A stretch of DNA of 64,000 bases from Acinetobacter sp. ANC 5054 (GTDB lineage: Bacteria > Pseudomonadota > Gammaproteobacteria > Pseudomonadales > Moraxellaceae). A program made the position numbers and the translations under genes. Where the stretch lies: contig NZ_NEGG01000001.1 of assembly GCF_002135295.1 (NCBI RefSeq), positions 372,001-436,000 on the forward strand. Direction: 5' to 3'. The notes under the pieces are model-generated. The model worked only from the letters and a program-made list of their open reading frames with translations, was not told where the DNA came from and ran no database searches. Below, in pieces: positions 1 to 7,694 of this stretch (within the stretch, counting starts at the first letter, position 1; each line of letters begins with the position of its first letter).

Positions 1-188
1 AACGGATACATGAGCATGCCAGAAATGAATTAAGTCCGTTTTCTGTAGATAACGTGCATATCACTGTGAGCATAGGTGTGACAACCATAATGCCAGAAGA
101 TTGCACATACGAAGATACGATTAAACGTGCTGATCTCGCTCTGTATAAAGCCAAACATGGGGGGAAAAATAGAATTGTAGCAGTCTAA
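1..188 (+). CDS. Diguanylate cyclase GGDEF domain, C-terminal fragment (cut by window edge)
   Basis: Reading from base 3, the open frame runs about 61 codons to a TAA at 186-188. It contains ITVSIGV and then RADLALYKAKHGGKNRIV, the last beta strand and the closing helix-turn of a GGDEF domain. The catalytic GGDEF loop and any sensory domain lie upstream of the window, so activity cannot be judged. GGDEF domains make cyclic di-GMP from two GTP. Whether the upstream part is intact is unknown. The downstream DNA is gene-poor and the gene sits at the edge of an accessory region. Confidence 0.85.
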   Translation, partial: RIHEHARNELSPFSVDNVHITVSIGVTTIMPEDCTYEDTIKRADLALYKAKHGGKNRIVAV

Positions 189-649
189 TAGTGCGACAGA
201 CATGAACCAACTTTCACAGTCCATTTAACAACTTGATATTCAAGCAGTTGTGATTGCTCAAAATGGACACACCAACATAGGTAATATCATCAGAGATACG
301 CAACTAAGTTCATCACAAGAACGTCCATCACCAAACGTCATTTATTGTACCTTTGGTTAGGGCAGCGAGCATAGAGATGCTGTGTCGAAAGGTTTGCACT
401 ACTGTCACACGTTCGAATCTTGACGCATGACTAAATGCATCTTTAAAGTACTTATATGGTATTAAAAGATATGACCATTCCTGCGGAGTTGTATGGTGTA
501 CATTCGGTGACTTTGTTTATTCCACAAGATGTGCGGCACCCCCAGCCATTCGACGATTTATGAAATGAAGTCAGGCAATTGTTATGGTTCTAGCCCTGAC
601 TGTTCTAGCCCTGACTGTTCTAGACCTTAAGGGTTGTGACATGATTGAT
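189..649. other. Gene-poor stretch with a short tandem repeat
   Basis: No convincing gene is seen between the diguanylate cyclase tail and the DUF3565 gene. A 15-bp unit (TTCTAGCCCTGACTG) is repeated about 2.3 times at 588-625, and it makes a spurious repetitive peptide in an ORF upstream of the DUF3565 start. Around 471-568 short peptides in two frames vaguely recall the C-terminal end of LysR regulators, which would fit decayed coding DNA but is too weak to call. Confidence 0.4.
588..625. repeat. 15-bp tandem repeat, about 2.3 copies
   Basis: Unit TTCTAGCCCTGACTG occurs at 588-602 and 603-617, followed by a partial third copy beginning TTCTAGACC at 618. It lies just upstream of the terminator-like hairpin at 650-680, in non-coding DNA. 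Confidence 0.7.
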
Positions 650-680
650 AAAAGGGCTATATGCCCTTTTATCTTTTTTA
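650..680 (+). terminator. Rho-independent terminator-like hairpin upstream of the DUF3565 gene
   Basis: The arms AAAAGGGC (650-657) and GCCCTTTT (663-670) are separated by a 5-base loop and followed by a T-rich run. It probably ends a transcript from the left, so the DUF3565 gene would need read-through or a promoter inside the short gap. Confidence 0.65.
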
Positions 681-703
681 TAAATATCCAAAAGGGAATG
701 TAT

Positions 704-901
704 ATGCAGCAAGCGATTATTGGTTTTCACTTAGATGAAGAGCAGCATTGGGTCGCTGATTTGGCCTGTGGTCATGGGCAGCATGTGCGGCATAATCCAC
801 CGTGGCAGAACCGTCCTTGGGTGATGACTGAGCAAGGACGGAAAGAAAAATTAGGTGTGATGTTGGAGTGTAAGAAATGTGATGAAGAGCATTTTTTATA
901 A
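704..901 (+). CDS. DUF3565 domain-containing protein
   Basis: A 65-residue protein that begins MQQAIIGFHLDEEQHW and continues with LACGHGQHVRHNPPW and a C-terminal CKKC, a pattern typical of the small DUF3565 family. The Cys and His residues suggest a metal-binding (zinc-ribbon-like) fold, but no function is established. The longer open frame from 584 runs through the tandem repeat and a terminator-like hairpin, so it is rejected. The ATG at 704 has AAGGGA six bases upstream. The stop codon (899-901) falls inside the XerC arm of a dif-like site, so this gene abuts a recombination site. Confidence 0.75.
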   Translation: MQQAIIGFHLDEEQHWVADLACGHGQHVRHNPPWQNRPWVMTEQGRKEKLGVMLECKKCDEEHFL

Positions 902-918
902 AAGGTTTTATGTTAACT
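891..918 (+). other. dif/pdif-like XerC-XerD site 1
   Basis: The layout is an 11-base XerC-type arm ATTTTTTATAA (891-901), a 6-base spacer AAGGTT (902-907) and an 11-base XerD-type arm TTATGTTAACT (908-918). Against the arms of the well-conserved site at 2193-2220, the XerC arm matches at 9 of 11 positions and the XerD arm at 10 of 11. The orientation is XerC to XerD on the + strand. It overlaps the stop of the DUF3565 gene and the ATG at 910 of the Nudix frame. Confidence 0.55.
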
Positions 919-1368
919 GATAGTATAACTAGATCATTCTCTATAAATACTTTAAGTATGACCGTAATAGAAAAAGTAGTACCTGTCATATTTAGACATG
1001 TAGGTCAAAATATTGAAATATTAGTTTTTAGACATCCTATTGCAGGCATTCAAATTGTAAAAGGTACTGTTGAGGCTAATGAAAAGCTAGAGGATGCAGC
1101 TATACGAGAACTTTATGAAGAGTCAGGAATTTCATCTACAAGTATTCATTCATATTTCGGTTTACATTATCCATCTGAATCAGGACCTAATTGGCATGTA
1201 TTTGTGTGCGATACAACAGAACCATTAAAGGAAAATTGGACACATTTTTGTAATGATGATGGTGGGTTAGTGTTTAATTTTTTCTGGCATCCTCTTGTAG
1301 AAGAGCCAACGGATGAATGGCATAAACTTTTTAAAGAATTATTAGAATTTATAAAATCCAGATGTTAG
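910..1368 (+). CDS. Nudix hydrolase
   Basis: A 152-residue protein with a complete Nudix box at residues 52-74: G, five residues, E, seven residues, REL, Y, EE, S, G, I, so the metal-binding glutamates are present. Nudix enzymes hydrolyse nucleoside diphosphates linked to another group; the substrate cannot be read from sequence. The ATG at 910 has AAGG four bases upstream but lies inside a dif-like XerD arm. The internal ATG at 958 (MTVIEKVVPVIF) is an equally plausible start and would remove 16 residues that add nothing to the fold. Codon use is strongly A/T-ending, unlike the core genes further right, and the gene lies between two XerC/XerD-like sites, which suggests acquired cargo. Confidence 0.85.
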   Translation: MLTDSITRSFSINTLSMTVIEKVVPVIFRHVGQNIEILVFRHPIAGIQIVKGTVEANEKLEDAAIRELYEESGISSTSIHSYFGLHYPSESGPNWHVFVCDTTEPLKENWTHFCNDDGGLVFNFFWHPLVEEPTDEWHKLFKELLEFIKSRC

Positions 1369-1472
1369 GTTCTTTATCCGATATAGACACCAACATATCA
1401 AACCGTCCTCTAAGAAAATTGGAAAAGTATATATTCTAAAAGCGGACATTTCTATTTTGGGCTTACAATAGA

Positions 1473-1499
1473 ATTTCATATAATCGCCTTATGTTAAAT
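1473..1499 (+). other. dif/pdif-like XerC-XerD site 2 (5-base spacer)
   Basis: The layout is XerC-type arm ATTTCATATAA (1473-1483), spacer TCGCC (1484-1488) and XerD-type arm TTATGTTAAAT (1489-1499). The XerC arm differs at one position from the arm at 2210-2220, and the XerD arm equals the XerD half of the E. coli dif site. The spacer is one base shorter than the usual six, so this may be a decayed site. Orientation is XerC to XerD on the + strand. Confidence 0.55.
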
Positions 1500-1577
1500 G
1501 CATCAAAAACTTATCTAGACGAATAAAGTTATACAAGATAGTGTTTTAGCAATTAAAATTTTTAAGATTATGAAAAG

Positions 1578-2183
1578 ATGGAAAAAATAGTATTTTTACC
1601 AGGTGCATCTGGAAACCTTGATTTTTGGAAACCTTTGATTGAGTTTTTACCAGAAAAATATGAAAAACAAATTATTGGGTATCCTGGTTTTGGAAATATT
1701 GCGGAGGATATTAGTTTAAAGAATTTTAATGATTTAGAAGAATACGTTACAGGAAAAATTAATTCAGAATCTATTCTAATTGCCCAATCAATGGGAGGCA
1801 TTTTTGCTGTTAATAAAGCATTTACCGATTCTAGTCTAATCAAAGGTCTTGTTTTAATAGCAACATCAGGAGGAATCGATTTAACTCCATTCAACGTCCA
1901 AGACTGGAGAACTGAATACCAAGAACAGTATCCACGATATCCTGAATGGTTTATGACAACAAATGTAAATTACGATGACTATTTGGAAAAAATTAATATT
2001 CCAACTTTACTAATTTGGGGAGATGCTGATCCTATTAGCCCAGTAGCCGTAGGAACATATTTAAACACTAAATTAAAAGGTTCTACTTTAAACATTATTA
2101 GTAATGGTAAGCATAATTTGGCTGAAGAACATGCTAAAGAGGTTAGTGTTTATATCAATCAATTTTTAGAAGCCATTTCTTAA
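1578..2183 (+). CDS. Alpha/beta hydrolase (small serine hydrolase)
   Basis: A 201-residue alpha/beta-hydrolase fold protein. FLPGASGNLDFW near the N-terminus gives the oxyanion loop. The nucleophile elbow is AQSMGG with Ser71 (A in place of the usual first G). WGDADPIS near residue 149 supplies the acid, and GKHNLAEEH the histidine (about H179). All three catalytic residues can be placed, so it is probably active as an esterase-like enzyme; the substrate is unknown. Codon use is very AT-rich. The gene sits between dif-like sites in opposite orientation (1473-1499 and 2193-2220), the arrangement described for pdif modules of Acinetobacter plasmids. Confidence 0.85.
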   Translation: MEKIVFLPGASGNLDFWKPLIEFLPEKYEKQIIGYPGFGNIAEDISLKNFNDLEEYVTGKINSESILIAQSMGGIFAVNKAFTDSSLIKGLVLIATSGGIDLTPFNVQDWRTEYQEQYPRYPEWFMTTNVNYDDYLEKINIPTLLIWGDADPISPVAVGTYLNTKLKGSTLNIISNGKHNLAEEHAKEVSVYINQFLEAIS

Positions 2184-2192
2184 TTTTTCTAA

Positions 2193-2220
2193 AATTAACA
2201 TAATACACGTTATACGAAAT
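2193..2220 (-). other. dif/pdif XerC-XerD site 3 (best match)
   Basis: Read on the reverse strand: XerC arm ATTTCGTATAA (2220-2210), spacer CGTGTA (2209-2204), XerD arm TTATGTTAATT (2203-2193). This 11-6-11 arrangement agrees closely with the Acinetobacter dif/pdif arms as I recall them. It is inverted relative to the two sites on the left. It starts ten bases after the alpha/beta hydrolase stop. Confidence 0.8.
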
Positions 2221-2423
2221 TATTTAATTTCAATAAATTAGAACAACATAAAGCACCTATTCTGTAGGATACGAGCCTTTTAGCAAATTCATACTGTTCC
2301 ACGTATAACATTTGATCAACATTCCACGATAGTGTTTAGCTTAACTAACCACTAATATCTTCAAAGACAAATAAAAAAGGAAGCTCCTGCTCACTGCTGC
2401 CCCATAGTTTGGTTTAAATAAAA

Positions 2424-2492
2424 AAAGCCTGAGTCTAAAATCGTTAAAATATAAGTGCGAACAAACATATTAACGCTAAGGACTCAGGCTTT
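2424..2492 (+). promoter_or_regulatory. Long-range inverted repeat masking the transposase start
   Basis: AAAGCCTGAGTC (2424-2435) and GACTCAGGCTTT (2481-2492) are perfect 12-base complements. The right arm overlaps the AAGGA ribosome site (2478-2482) and the TTG start (2491). A transcript entering from outside would form the stem and hide the start. One starting from a promoter between the arms (for example with the TAAAAT near 2445) would not. IS10 and IS50 use comparable protection. Confidence 0.5.
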
Positions 2493-3049
2493 GTCACATC
2501 AGAATATTGTATTCCACCAATTACTCAAGCCAATTTTAAGACAAGATTTTGAACGCCTTGCGAAACAACATCATCAAGGACAAAAATTAAGATCTGCAAC
2601 AAGATGGGATCAATTTATTGCAAAATTGATGTCTCAATGATCATGCCGTCAAAGCTTGAGAGACATTGTATCTAATCTCGAATCGCGACAAGAAAAGGAC
2701 ATTTGAATTTCAGAGTAATAACTTTCATTTAGCAGCATCCACGATTGCTGCGATTTATAAATATCGCTGGAAGATTGAGTTATTCTTTAAAGCCATTAAG
2801 CAGAATTTAAAACTCAAGTCATTTCTTGGCCGAAGCAGTAATGTAATACACAACCAAATATGGATCGCCTTAATTGCGTATTTATTGATAAGTTTTGCGA
2901 AACATCTAGCACAGGAAGGATGCCGTGTTCAGCATTTGCTGAGGATTATTCAGGTGAATTTATTTGAAAGAAAACTATTAAGATCACTCTTTATACCTAA
3001 TAAAAAATGGCGAAAACAAGAAGAACCTCAATTGAGGTTCTTCTTGTGA
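2491..3049 (+). pseudogene. IS4-family transposase, broken (stop codon and internal deletion)
   Basis: The N-terminal part begins at a TTG (2491) with AAGGA eight bases upstream and reads SHQNIVFHQLLKPILRQDF and ATRWDQFIAKLMSQ, typical of the N-terminal (DUF4372-like) domain of IS4 transposases. A TGA at 2638 interrupts the frame. The same frame resumes with SLRDIVSNL and then shifts at about 2665-2680 into ISNRDKKRTFEF, the far side of the catalytic domain. The C-terminal part keeps the YREK signature YKYRWKIELFFKAIKQ. The central region carrying the first two catalytic acidic residues is missing, so no active enzyme can be made. Confidence 0.8.
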
Positions 3050-3106
3050 AAATTGTGGGACAGCAGTGAGCCAAAGCTTCCTTTTTTAATCAAATTGACA
3101 TTATTT

Positions 3107-5881
3107 TTAATATGGCCAAGCTGGTGTCGAGTTATTGCTTAAATCAATCCATTTTCCTAATTTCAACTGGTTATGATTTCCTTTTGGCAATGCATAGAAA
3201 CTATATGGCGCAATTGCTAAACCCAGATCCGAAACTGAATTTAAGGCATCATTACTTAACGGAATACCATACATCCAGAAGATATTACGCATATCTTTGC
3301 CAATAATTTTTGAACTTAAGACATATAGTAAATCATGGTTTGAGATGGTTTTCGCTGTTTCTACTGTATAACGGCCCATTGCATAATGAGACGCACTTGC
3401 CGCCGTAAAGGTCTTATTCACCAAACGATCACCTTTAGTTAACAAAGCAAGATAGTCTAAAGTCGAGGTTACCGTCGGTTGGCTCAATCCCGTGCGATAT
3501 TTGGCAAATTGGAAGCCCAATTGGAAATGCAAAGTCCGCATTTTGTTTTGGTAGTCCATGTTTGACCAAATACGATTTTGCATTTCTGTCAAATACGCAG
3601 CATCACTTAAGCCGAGCTGGCGCGCTGTAATAATATCGCTATACGTGCCCACATAGTCCATCGGGTGCCCATTGTCTGCCACAATTCCTAATGTTTCCAA
3701 TACACGTAGCGCAGTCGCACTCGCGAGAATGTTATTGTCACATTCAACCACGCAACCATCGGTACCATTCGGCTTGATTCGCATAATGCGCTGCACCGTG
3801 TTATGTCCCATTTCATGCGCATAGCCCCAGCCTAAGCCGACCCCTGCTGAGCCATCAATTGGGTTGCCAGAGCATAAGAAGCCACAGGTCGCAATCCACC
3901 CAACAAAATGCTGTACCACAGGTTCTTTATGTACACTGCCGTCACAAGTCCAACCAAAGGCATTACATAGCGAAGACACTGTTGTTGTCATGCCTGCGTC
4001 ATTATAACCATTGGCAATATGGTTACTCATAAACAGACCGTCACGAATATAGGTATTGGCATACACTTCCGGCGCTGTAGAGCCGATCGCACTTTTGGCG
4101 TATTTCATGACTTGCTGAATTTCACCGCCAGTAACTTTGGTAGTTTGCCAGCCATACGTACCCGCAGTCAGTGCTGCCGCTGCATCTGAAATGTCACTAC
4201 TACTGGTCTGCTGTGTATAATCAAAGTGTGAATATTTCACAGTACCTTTAATACGGAGCTTCACCACCGTATCTGCTGTCGCGCCACTATAATTCAGCAT
4301 AAGCGGACCACCGTTTGGTGATACAAAATGGTTTACACCGCTTTGCAATTTGACCGTAAACGATTGTGGACGCAGTGGTCGTGCATAACTATCTGAGCCT
4401 TCCGTCAGCGGATTACCCCATGTACGCAATAAACTGGTTTGAATGCCCAAACTACCGGTACCTGCAGCATCTAACACTTCAATTTCAACTGCTTTGCCTG
4501 GAAGTGCACCGCGACCAATCAAGGTCACACCGCCCGTTTGTGGAATTGTCACTTCAATACTTTCTGCTACGCTGCTTGGGCTCATTAACTGTGCAGAGGC
4601 AGGCATGTAGTCGCCTTGGCCCGTAGCCGTTGCAGTTGCAGAATCACGCGCATACCATTGAAATGCATCACTAGCATAGGCTTTTAGGAAACTTGATGGA
4701 TTGCTACGACTAATTGAACCATATACCGTCGATGGTCGCTGCATATCAGCCCATAACACCAATAAACGGTACAGTAGGTATGAACGCTCTCCAGCAAAGA
4801 TATCGACATTGACTGAATTCAGCGTAGAAAGTTCGTTCAACACTGTTGAAAATGGTACAACAGGTGATGTATCAATATTTAAGTTGACTGCTGGATTATC
4901 TTGTTTGAGTAAGTTTAATGAGGTTTTTAAGCTCTCAAACTTAACACCTGTTGTCAGCAAGTATTCTAGCGCTTGCGCCCCTGTCTTCCCTTCAACTTTG
5001 ACATTATTTTCAGCCGCATAGTAGTTGCCCGGATAGCCCCCCATAGTCATACCCATAGCAGTCACGACTTGCCTACCACCTGCAGCTTCAGTCCAGCCCG
5101 GTTGCAGATACATTACGGCTTTACCTGCCGCCAAATATTTGCGAACTAAACCAGCTAATTCATTACTCGCCTTAACACCGCCACCAAAGACAATTAAGTC
5201 AGCCTGTTTCCAGCAAGTATTACTACTATCCGTTACATCACATTCAATCGCTTGCCCTGTAGAACCAGCACGGGCGATAAATTTACTCACTGTTGCAGCG
5301 GTATAGCCCGCCGTGACATATTTCACCGTGCTCGGCAAAGTCCCTGTCGCAGAGCCAGTAACCAACCATTTAAAACCGCGTAAAAACAGTGGATAGTGCT
5401 GCGTTTCTTTACTGTCATTCGCCATCCAGTTCAGTACGTCGGCACCATATGCCATACCACGACCATTCCCTAAACTGGTTAAAGCCGCCATACCACGACC
5501 ACTATTGGAAACAATGAATGGAATCGCGGTTGTACCAGACTGAACACCAATTTCAGTACTGGTTCCAGTACCAATATTTAAGTTGGGATCAATATTTTTG
5601 CCGTAAATGGAGCTCAGTACACCATTAATGTAATTATTTTGAGCATTCGCTTCAGCAATGGCTTGATCCAATAACGAACTCATATCTGAAGTTTGTAAAC
5701 CAGACACATCACCCGTTGCCAATGCCTTAGCAATACGCTGTGAACTCGTTGGAGGTGCCTCAGGAGCAGTATTATTATTGCCAGCATCTTCTGTTACTCC
5801 CCCATCTCCACCGCCGCCGCCCCCACATGCAACGAGTCCTGTTACACTTAAGACGAGTGCTAATTTGAAAAGTTGTTTCAT
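3107..5881 (-). CDS. IMPa-like secreted metalloprotease, lipoprotein (M60/M88 superfamily)
   Basis: A 924-residue protein. The ATG at 5881 is chosen because the complement has AGGAAG about seven bases upstream and the protein then starts with a lipoprotein signal, LVLSVTGLVAC, cleaved before Cys and followed by a glycine-rich linker. The zinc site HEMGHN lies at residues 689-694 (H689, E690, H693), with a candidate third ligand glutamate about 20 residues later in VVECDNN; this HExxH-x(8-28)-E pattern defines the M60-like superfamily. Length and layout match the ImpA/IMPa metalloproteases, which in Pseudomonas cleave O-glycosylated host surface proteins. Here it is probably tethered to the outer membrane or released. 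It is monocistronic, with an AT-rich 5' region. Confidence 0.85.
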   Translation of the reverse strand: MKQLFKLALVLSVTGLVACGGGGGGDGGVTEDAGNNNTAPEAPPTSSQRIAKALATGDVSGLQTSDMSSLLDQAIAEANAQNNYINGVLSSIYGKNIDPNLNIGTGTSTEIGVQSGTTAIPFIVSNSGRGMAALTSLGNGRGMAYGADVLNWMANDSKETQHYPLFLRGFKWLVTGSATGTLPSTVKYVTAGYTAATVSKFIARAGSTGQAIECDVTDSSNTCWKQADLIVFGGGVKASNELAGLVRKYLAAGKAVMYLQPGWTEAAGGRQVVTAMGMTMGGYPGNYYAAENNVKVEGKTGAQALEYLLTTGVKFESLKTSLNLLKQDNPAVNLNIDTSPVVPFSTVLNELSTLNSVNVDIFAGERSYLLYRLLVLWADMQRPSTVYGSISRSNPSSFLKAYASDAFQWYARDSATATATGQGDYMPASAQLMSPSSVAESIEVTIPQTGGVTLIGRGALPGKAVEIEVLDAAGTGSLGIQTSLLRTWGNPLTEGSDSYARPLRPQSFTVKLQSGVNHFVSPNGGPLMLNYSGATADTVVKLRIKGTVKYSHFDYTQQTSSSDISDAAAALTAGTYGWQTTKVTGGEIQQVMKYAKSAIGSTAPEVYANTYIRDGLFMSNHIANGYNDAGMTTTVSSLCNAFGWTCDGSVHKEPVVQHFVGWIATCGFLCSGNPIDGSAGVGLGWGYAHEMGHNTVQRIMRIKPNGTDGCVVECDNNILASATALRVLETLGIVADNGHPMDYVGTYSDIITARQLGLSDAAYLTEMQNRIWSNMDYQNKMRTLHFQLGFQFAKYRTGLSQPTVTSTLDYLALLTKGDRLVNKTFTAASASHYAMGRYTVETAKTISNHDLLYVLSSKIIGKDMRNIFWMYGIPLSNDALNSVSDLGLAIAPYSFYALPKGNHNQLKLGKWIDLSNNSTPAWPY

Positions 5882-6326
5882 TAATGGCTTCCTGATTCTT
5901 TTTAAATTTGGCAATGTATTGCACGAGTTTGGCACTGAAAATAAATCATCATGAGACACCGTCATTTTCACTGATGTCATATTCCTTTTCAGATTACTGA
6001 ACTGTATTCCTTAGTTACGTTGACAGACTGCATAACGAATAAGCCGTAATAGATTTACAGCAGGGAGAACATTCAAACATGAAAACTCAAAAATAAATTT
6101 GATACAGCATTTCACCTGTTATCCATCACATACAATTAAGAATTCAATCACTCACACACTAGATTGATACACTTTAAATGATAGATAAATATAAAAATAA
6201 ATCAAATAATATCATATAGATACGATTATATTTTAATGTGTTTATATTCATTAAAATAGCAACAAATCGCGATTTTCTAGAACTTTCTTATATTGTTTAT
6301 AGACACAGTTCACTTTTCAGATTGCA
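5882..6326. other. AT-rich intergenic region, probable metalloprotease promoter
   Basis: About 450 bases without a credible ORF lie between the start of the reverse-strand metalloprotease gene and the terminator of the next reverse-strand gene. The DNA is very AT-rich with many TATA-like runs (6180-6300). No specific operator or RNA structure stands out. Confidence 0.4.
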
Positions 6327-6350
6327 TAAAAAAGGAAGCATTCGCCTCCC
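6327..6350 (-). terminator. Rho-independent terminator for the 6437-6928 gene
   Basis: On the reverse strand GGAGGC and GCTTCC pair (one G-U) around a GAAT loop and are followed by TTTTTT. Confidence 0.6.
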
Positions 6351-6436
6351 GTTTTAAACATCTAAAATGTATCTCTCTTAATTGCCCTATTTTTCACGGG
6401 AAGCTTCCATGTTTATCATATAGCTTTCTTAACACC

Positions 6437-6928
6437 TCATTGAATGCGAAAAATAACGTGCTCCGCATATAACCATGAGCGCTTGCCATCGACATATTGC
6501 ACACAGACAGCTTCGCCATTTCGTGGTGCATGACTTTTTTTTCTAAAATGAATAATGCCTTGCTCAGCTGCCAAAAGATCAAATTGATAAAGATGAGGAC
6601 TTTTTCGCCATAATACACGAGGTAAATCATCATCCATACGATTTGCGACAAGACCACAAATCTCTTGTATCTCATTTTTTAAACCTGACCGATGATGTTG
6701 ATCTAACTTAAAAGCGCAGTACAACACAAAAATGCAGCACATGAATGCGTAAAAACTTGAGCGATCTTCCCCTTCAATTAACTTATACGGAACGTAATAA
6801 CTAGCAAAAACAACAATTACTAAAAGAACTAAAGCCCAGAAATGTAAGAGCCCTAAGAATGAATCCAACTGCACAATCAAGACAATAATAATTATTGTTG
6901 GTAGGATGCTATATAACCAGTGCTTCAT
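6437..6928 (-). CDS. Hypothetical membrane protein
   Basis: A 163-residue protein with no family I recognise. Three hydrophobic segments are visible: about 5-24 (SILPTIIIIVLIVQL), 29-49 (FWALVLLVIVVFASYYV) and 60-75 (FYAFMCCIFVLYCAFKL). A soluble C-terminal part of about 85 residues contains basic and aromatic residues. It is probably an inner-membrane protein with a cytoplasmic tail. It lies 75 bases downstream of pyrE on the same strand but with no obvious functional link. The terminator at 6327-6350 closes it. Confidence 0.6.
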   Translation of the reverse strand: MKHWLYSILPTIIIIVLIVQLDSFLGLLHFWALVLLVIVVFASYYVPYKLIEGEDRSSFYAFMCCIFVLYCAFKLDQHHRSGLKNEIQEICGLVANRMDDDLPRVLWRKSPHLYQFDLLAAEQGIIHFRKKSHAPRNGEAVCVQYVDGKRSWLYAEHVIFRIQ

Positions 6929-7003
6929 TATTTTTCTAATAGATAAAAATAAAGCCCTATATTGAATAGAGCCTTATTAAAAATCAATGCTTTAAATTAA
7001 TCA

Positions 7004-7654
7004 TTAGATACCGTATTTCACACGATACGCTTCCATTTTTGCCAAAGCTTCTGTTTCACCTTTCGCATCTAAGAAAGTCATTAAATCTTTCATGGTAATT
7101 AAAGCATGTACTGGAATTTCTAATTCTTTTTGCACTTCTTGAATGGCAGAAAGTTCGCCTTGGCCTTTTTCTTGACGGTCAAGTGCCACCAACACACCCG
7201 CAATTTGCGCGCCTGCATTTTTCAGAATAGTCACCACTTCACGGATTGCAGTACCCGCAGTAATCACGTCATCAATAATCCAGACTTTTTTACCTTCAAC
7301 TGAAGCACCGACAAGTACACCGCCTTCACCGTGATCTTTGGCTTCTTTACGGTTAAAGCCCCATGGCACGCTTACGCCATGGTTTTGTGACAATGCCACA
7401 GCTGTTGCAGCAACAAATGGAATACCTTTATAAGCAGGGCCAAAAACAACTTCCACATTATCGCATTCGGTTAGTTTCGCAGCATAGCCTGAAGCCAAGA
7501 GTGAAAGCGCTTCACCGTCATTGAGTAGACCTGCATTAAAAAAATAAGGACTCACACGACCCGATTTTAAAGTAAACTCACCAAATTTAAGCACACCACG
7601 TGATAATGCCAGTTCGATAAAAGCTTGTGGATTAAATGCCGCTTGCGCTGTCAT
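7004..7654 (-). CDS. pyrE: Orotate phosphoribosyltransferase
   Basis: A 216-residue enzyme that transfers orotate to PRPP to give orotidine 5'-phosphate, step five of UMP synthesis. It shows [21 protein letters not shown] at the N-terminus, the flexible loop [11 protein letters not shown], and the PRPP-binding motif [16 protein letters not shown]. The start [12 protein letters not shown] has GGAG six bases upstream. Two further ATG codons upstream (7666 and 7696) would add residues not usual in the family. It is divergent from xthA, with only about 40 bases between start codons. Confidence 0.95.
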   Translation of the reverse strand: MTAQAAFNPQAFIELALSRGVLKFGEFTLKSGRVSPYFFNAGLLNDGEALSLLASGYAAKLTECDNVEVVFGPAYKGIPFVAATAVALSQNHGVSVPWGFNRKEAKDHGEGGVLVGASVEGKKVWIIDDVITAGTAIREVVTILKNAGAQIAGVLVALDRQEKGQGELSAIQEVQKELEIPVHALITMKDLMTFLDAKGETEALAKMEAYRVKYGI

Positions 7655-7694
7655 GAGGTGCTCCATTTTTTTAAGTTTGAGGTTAAACCTGAGC

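Larger units (their letters stand above)
2373..3087 (+). mobile_element. Internally deleted IS4-family insertion sequence
   Basis: Both ends share an imperfect inverted repeat of about 31 bases, starting AAAAAAGGAAGCT and continuing with GCTCACTGCTG and CCCA (left from 2373, right complement ending 3087). Between them lies a transposase remnant with an in-frame stop and a large internal deletion, giving a 715-bp derivative. No clear target duplication was found. With both ends present it could still be moved by a related transposase in trans. The right end lies 20 bases from the 3' end of the metalloprotease gene. Confidence 0.7.

Noticed and set aside
361..430. tRNA-like TTCGAATC segment
   Set aside because: The flanking bases do not form a T-stem or acceptor stem, so no cloverleaf is possible.
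471..568. Possible LysR-regulator C-terminal remnant (peptides in two frames)
   Set aside because: Only about 30 residues, needs a frameshift and matches a loose pattern; not enough to call a pseudogene.
584..703. N-terminal extension of the DUF3565 frame
   Set aside because: It runs through a tandem repeat and a terminator hairpin and is absent from the family layout.
1360..1500. Integron attC-like GTTAGGT and GTTAAAT ends around the gap
   Set aside because: No matching partner ends and no palindromic attC fold; the dif-like reading explains the same bases better.
2211..2220. Resemblance to a loxP half-site
   Set aside because: The match is explained by the XerC arm of the dif-like site; no second lox arm exists.
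2280..2330. Fourth dif-like site near CACGTATAAC
   Set aside because: The XerC-like half is followed by no recognisable XerD arm.
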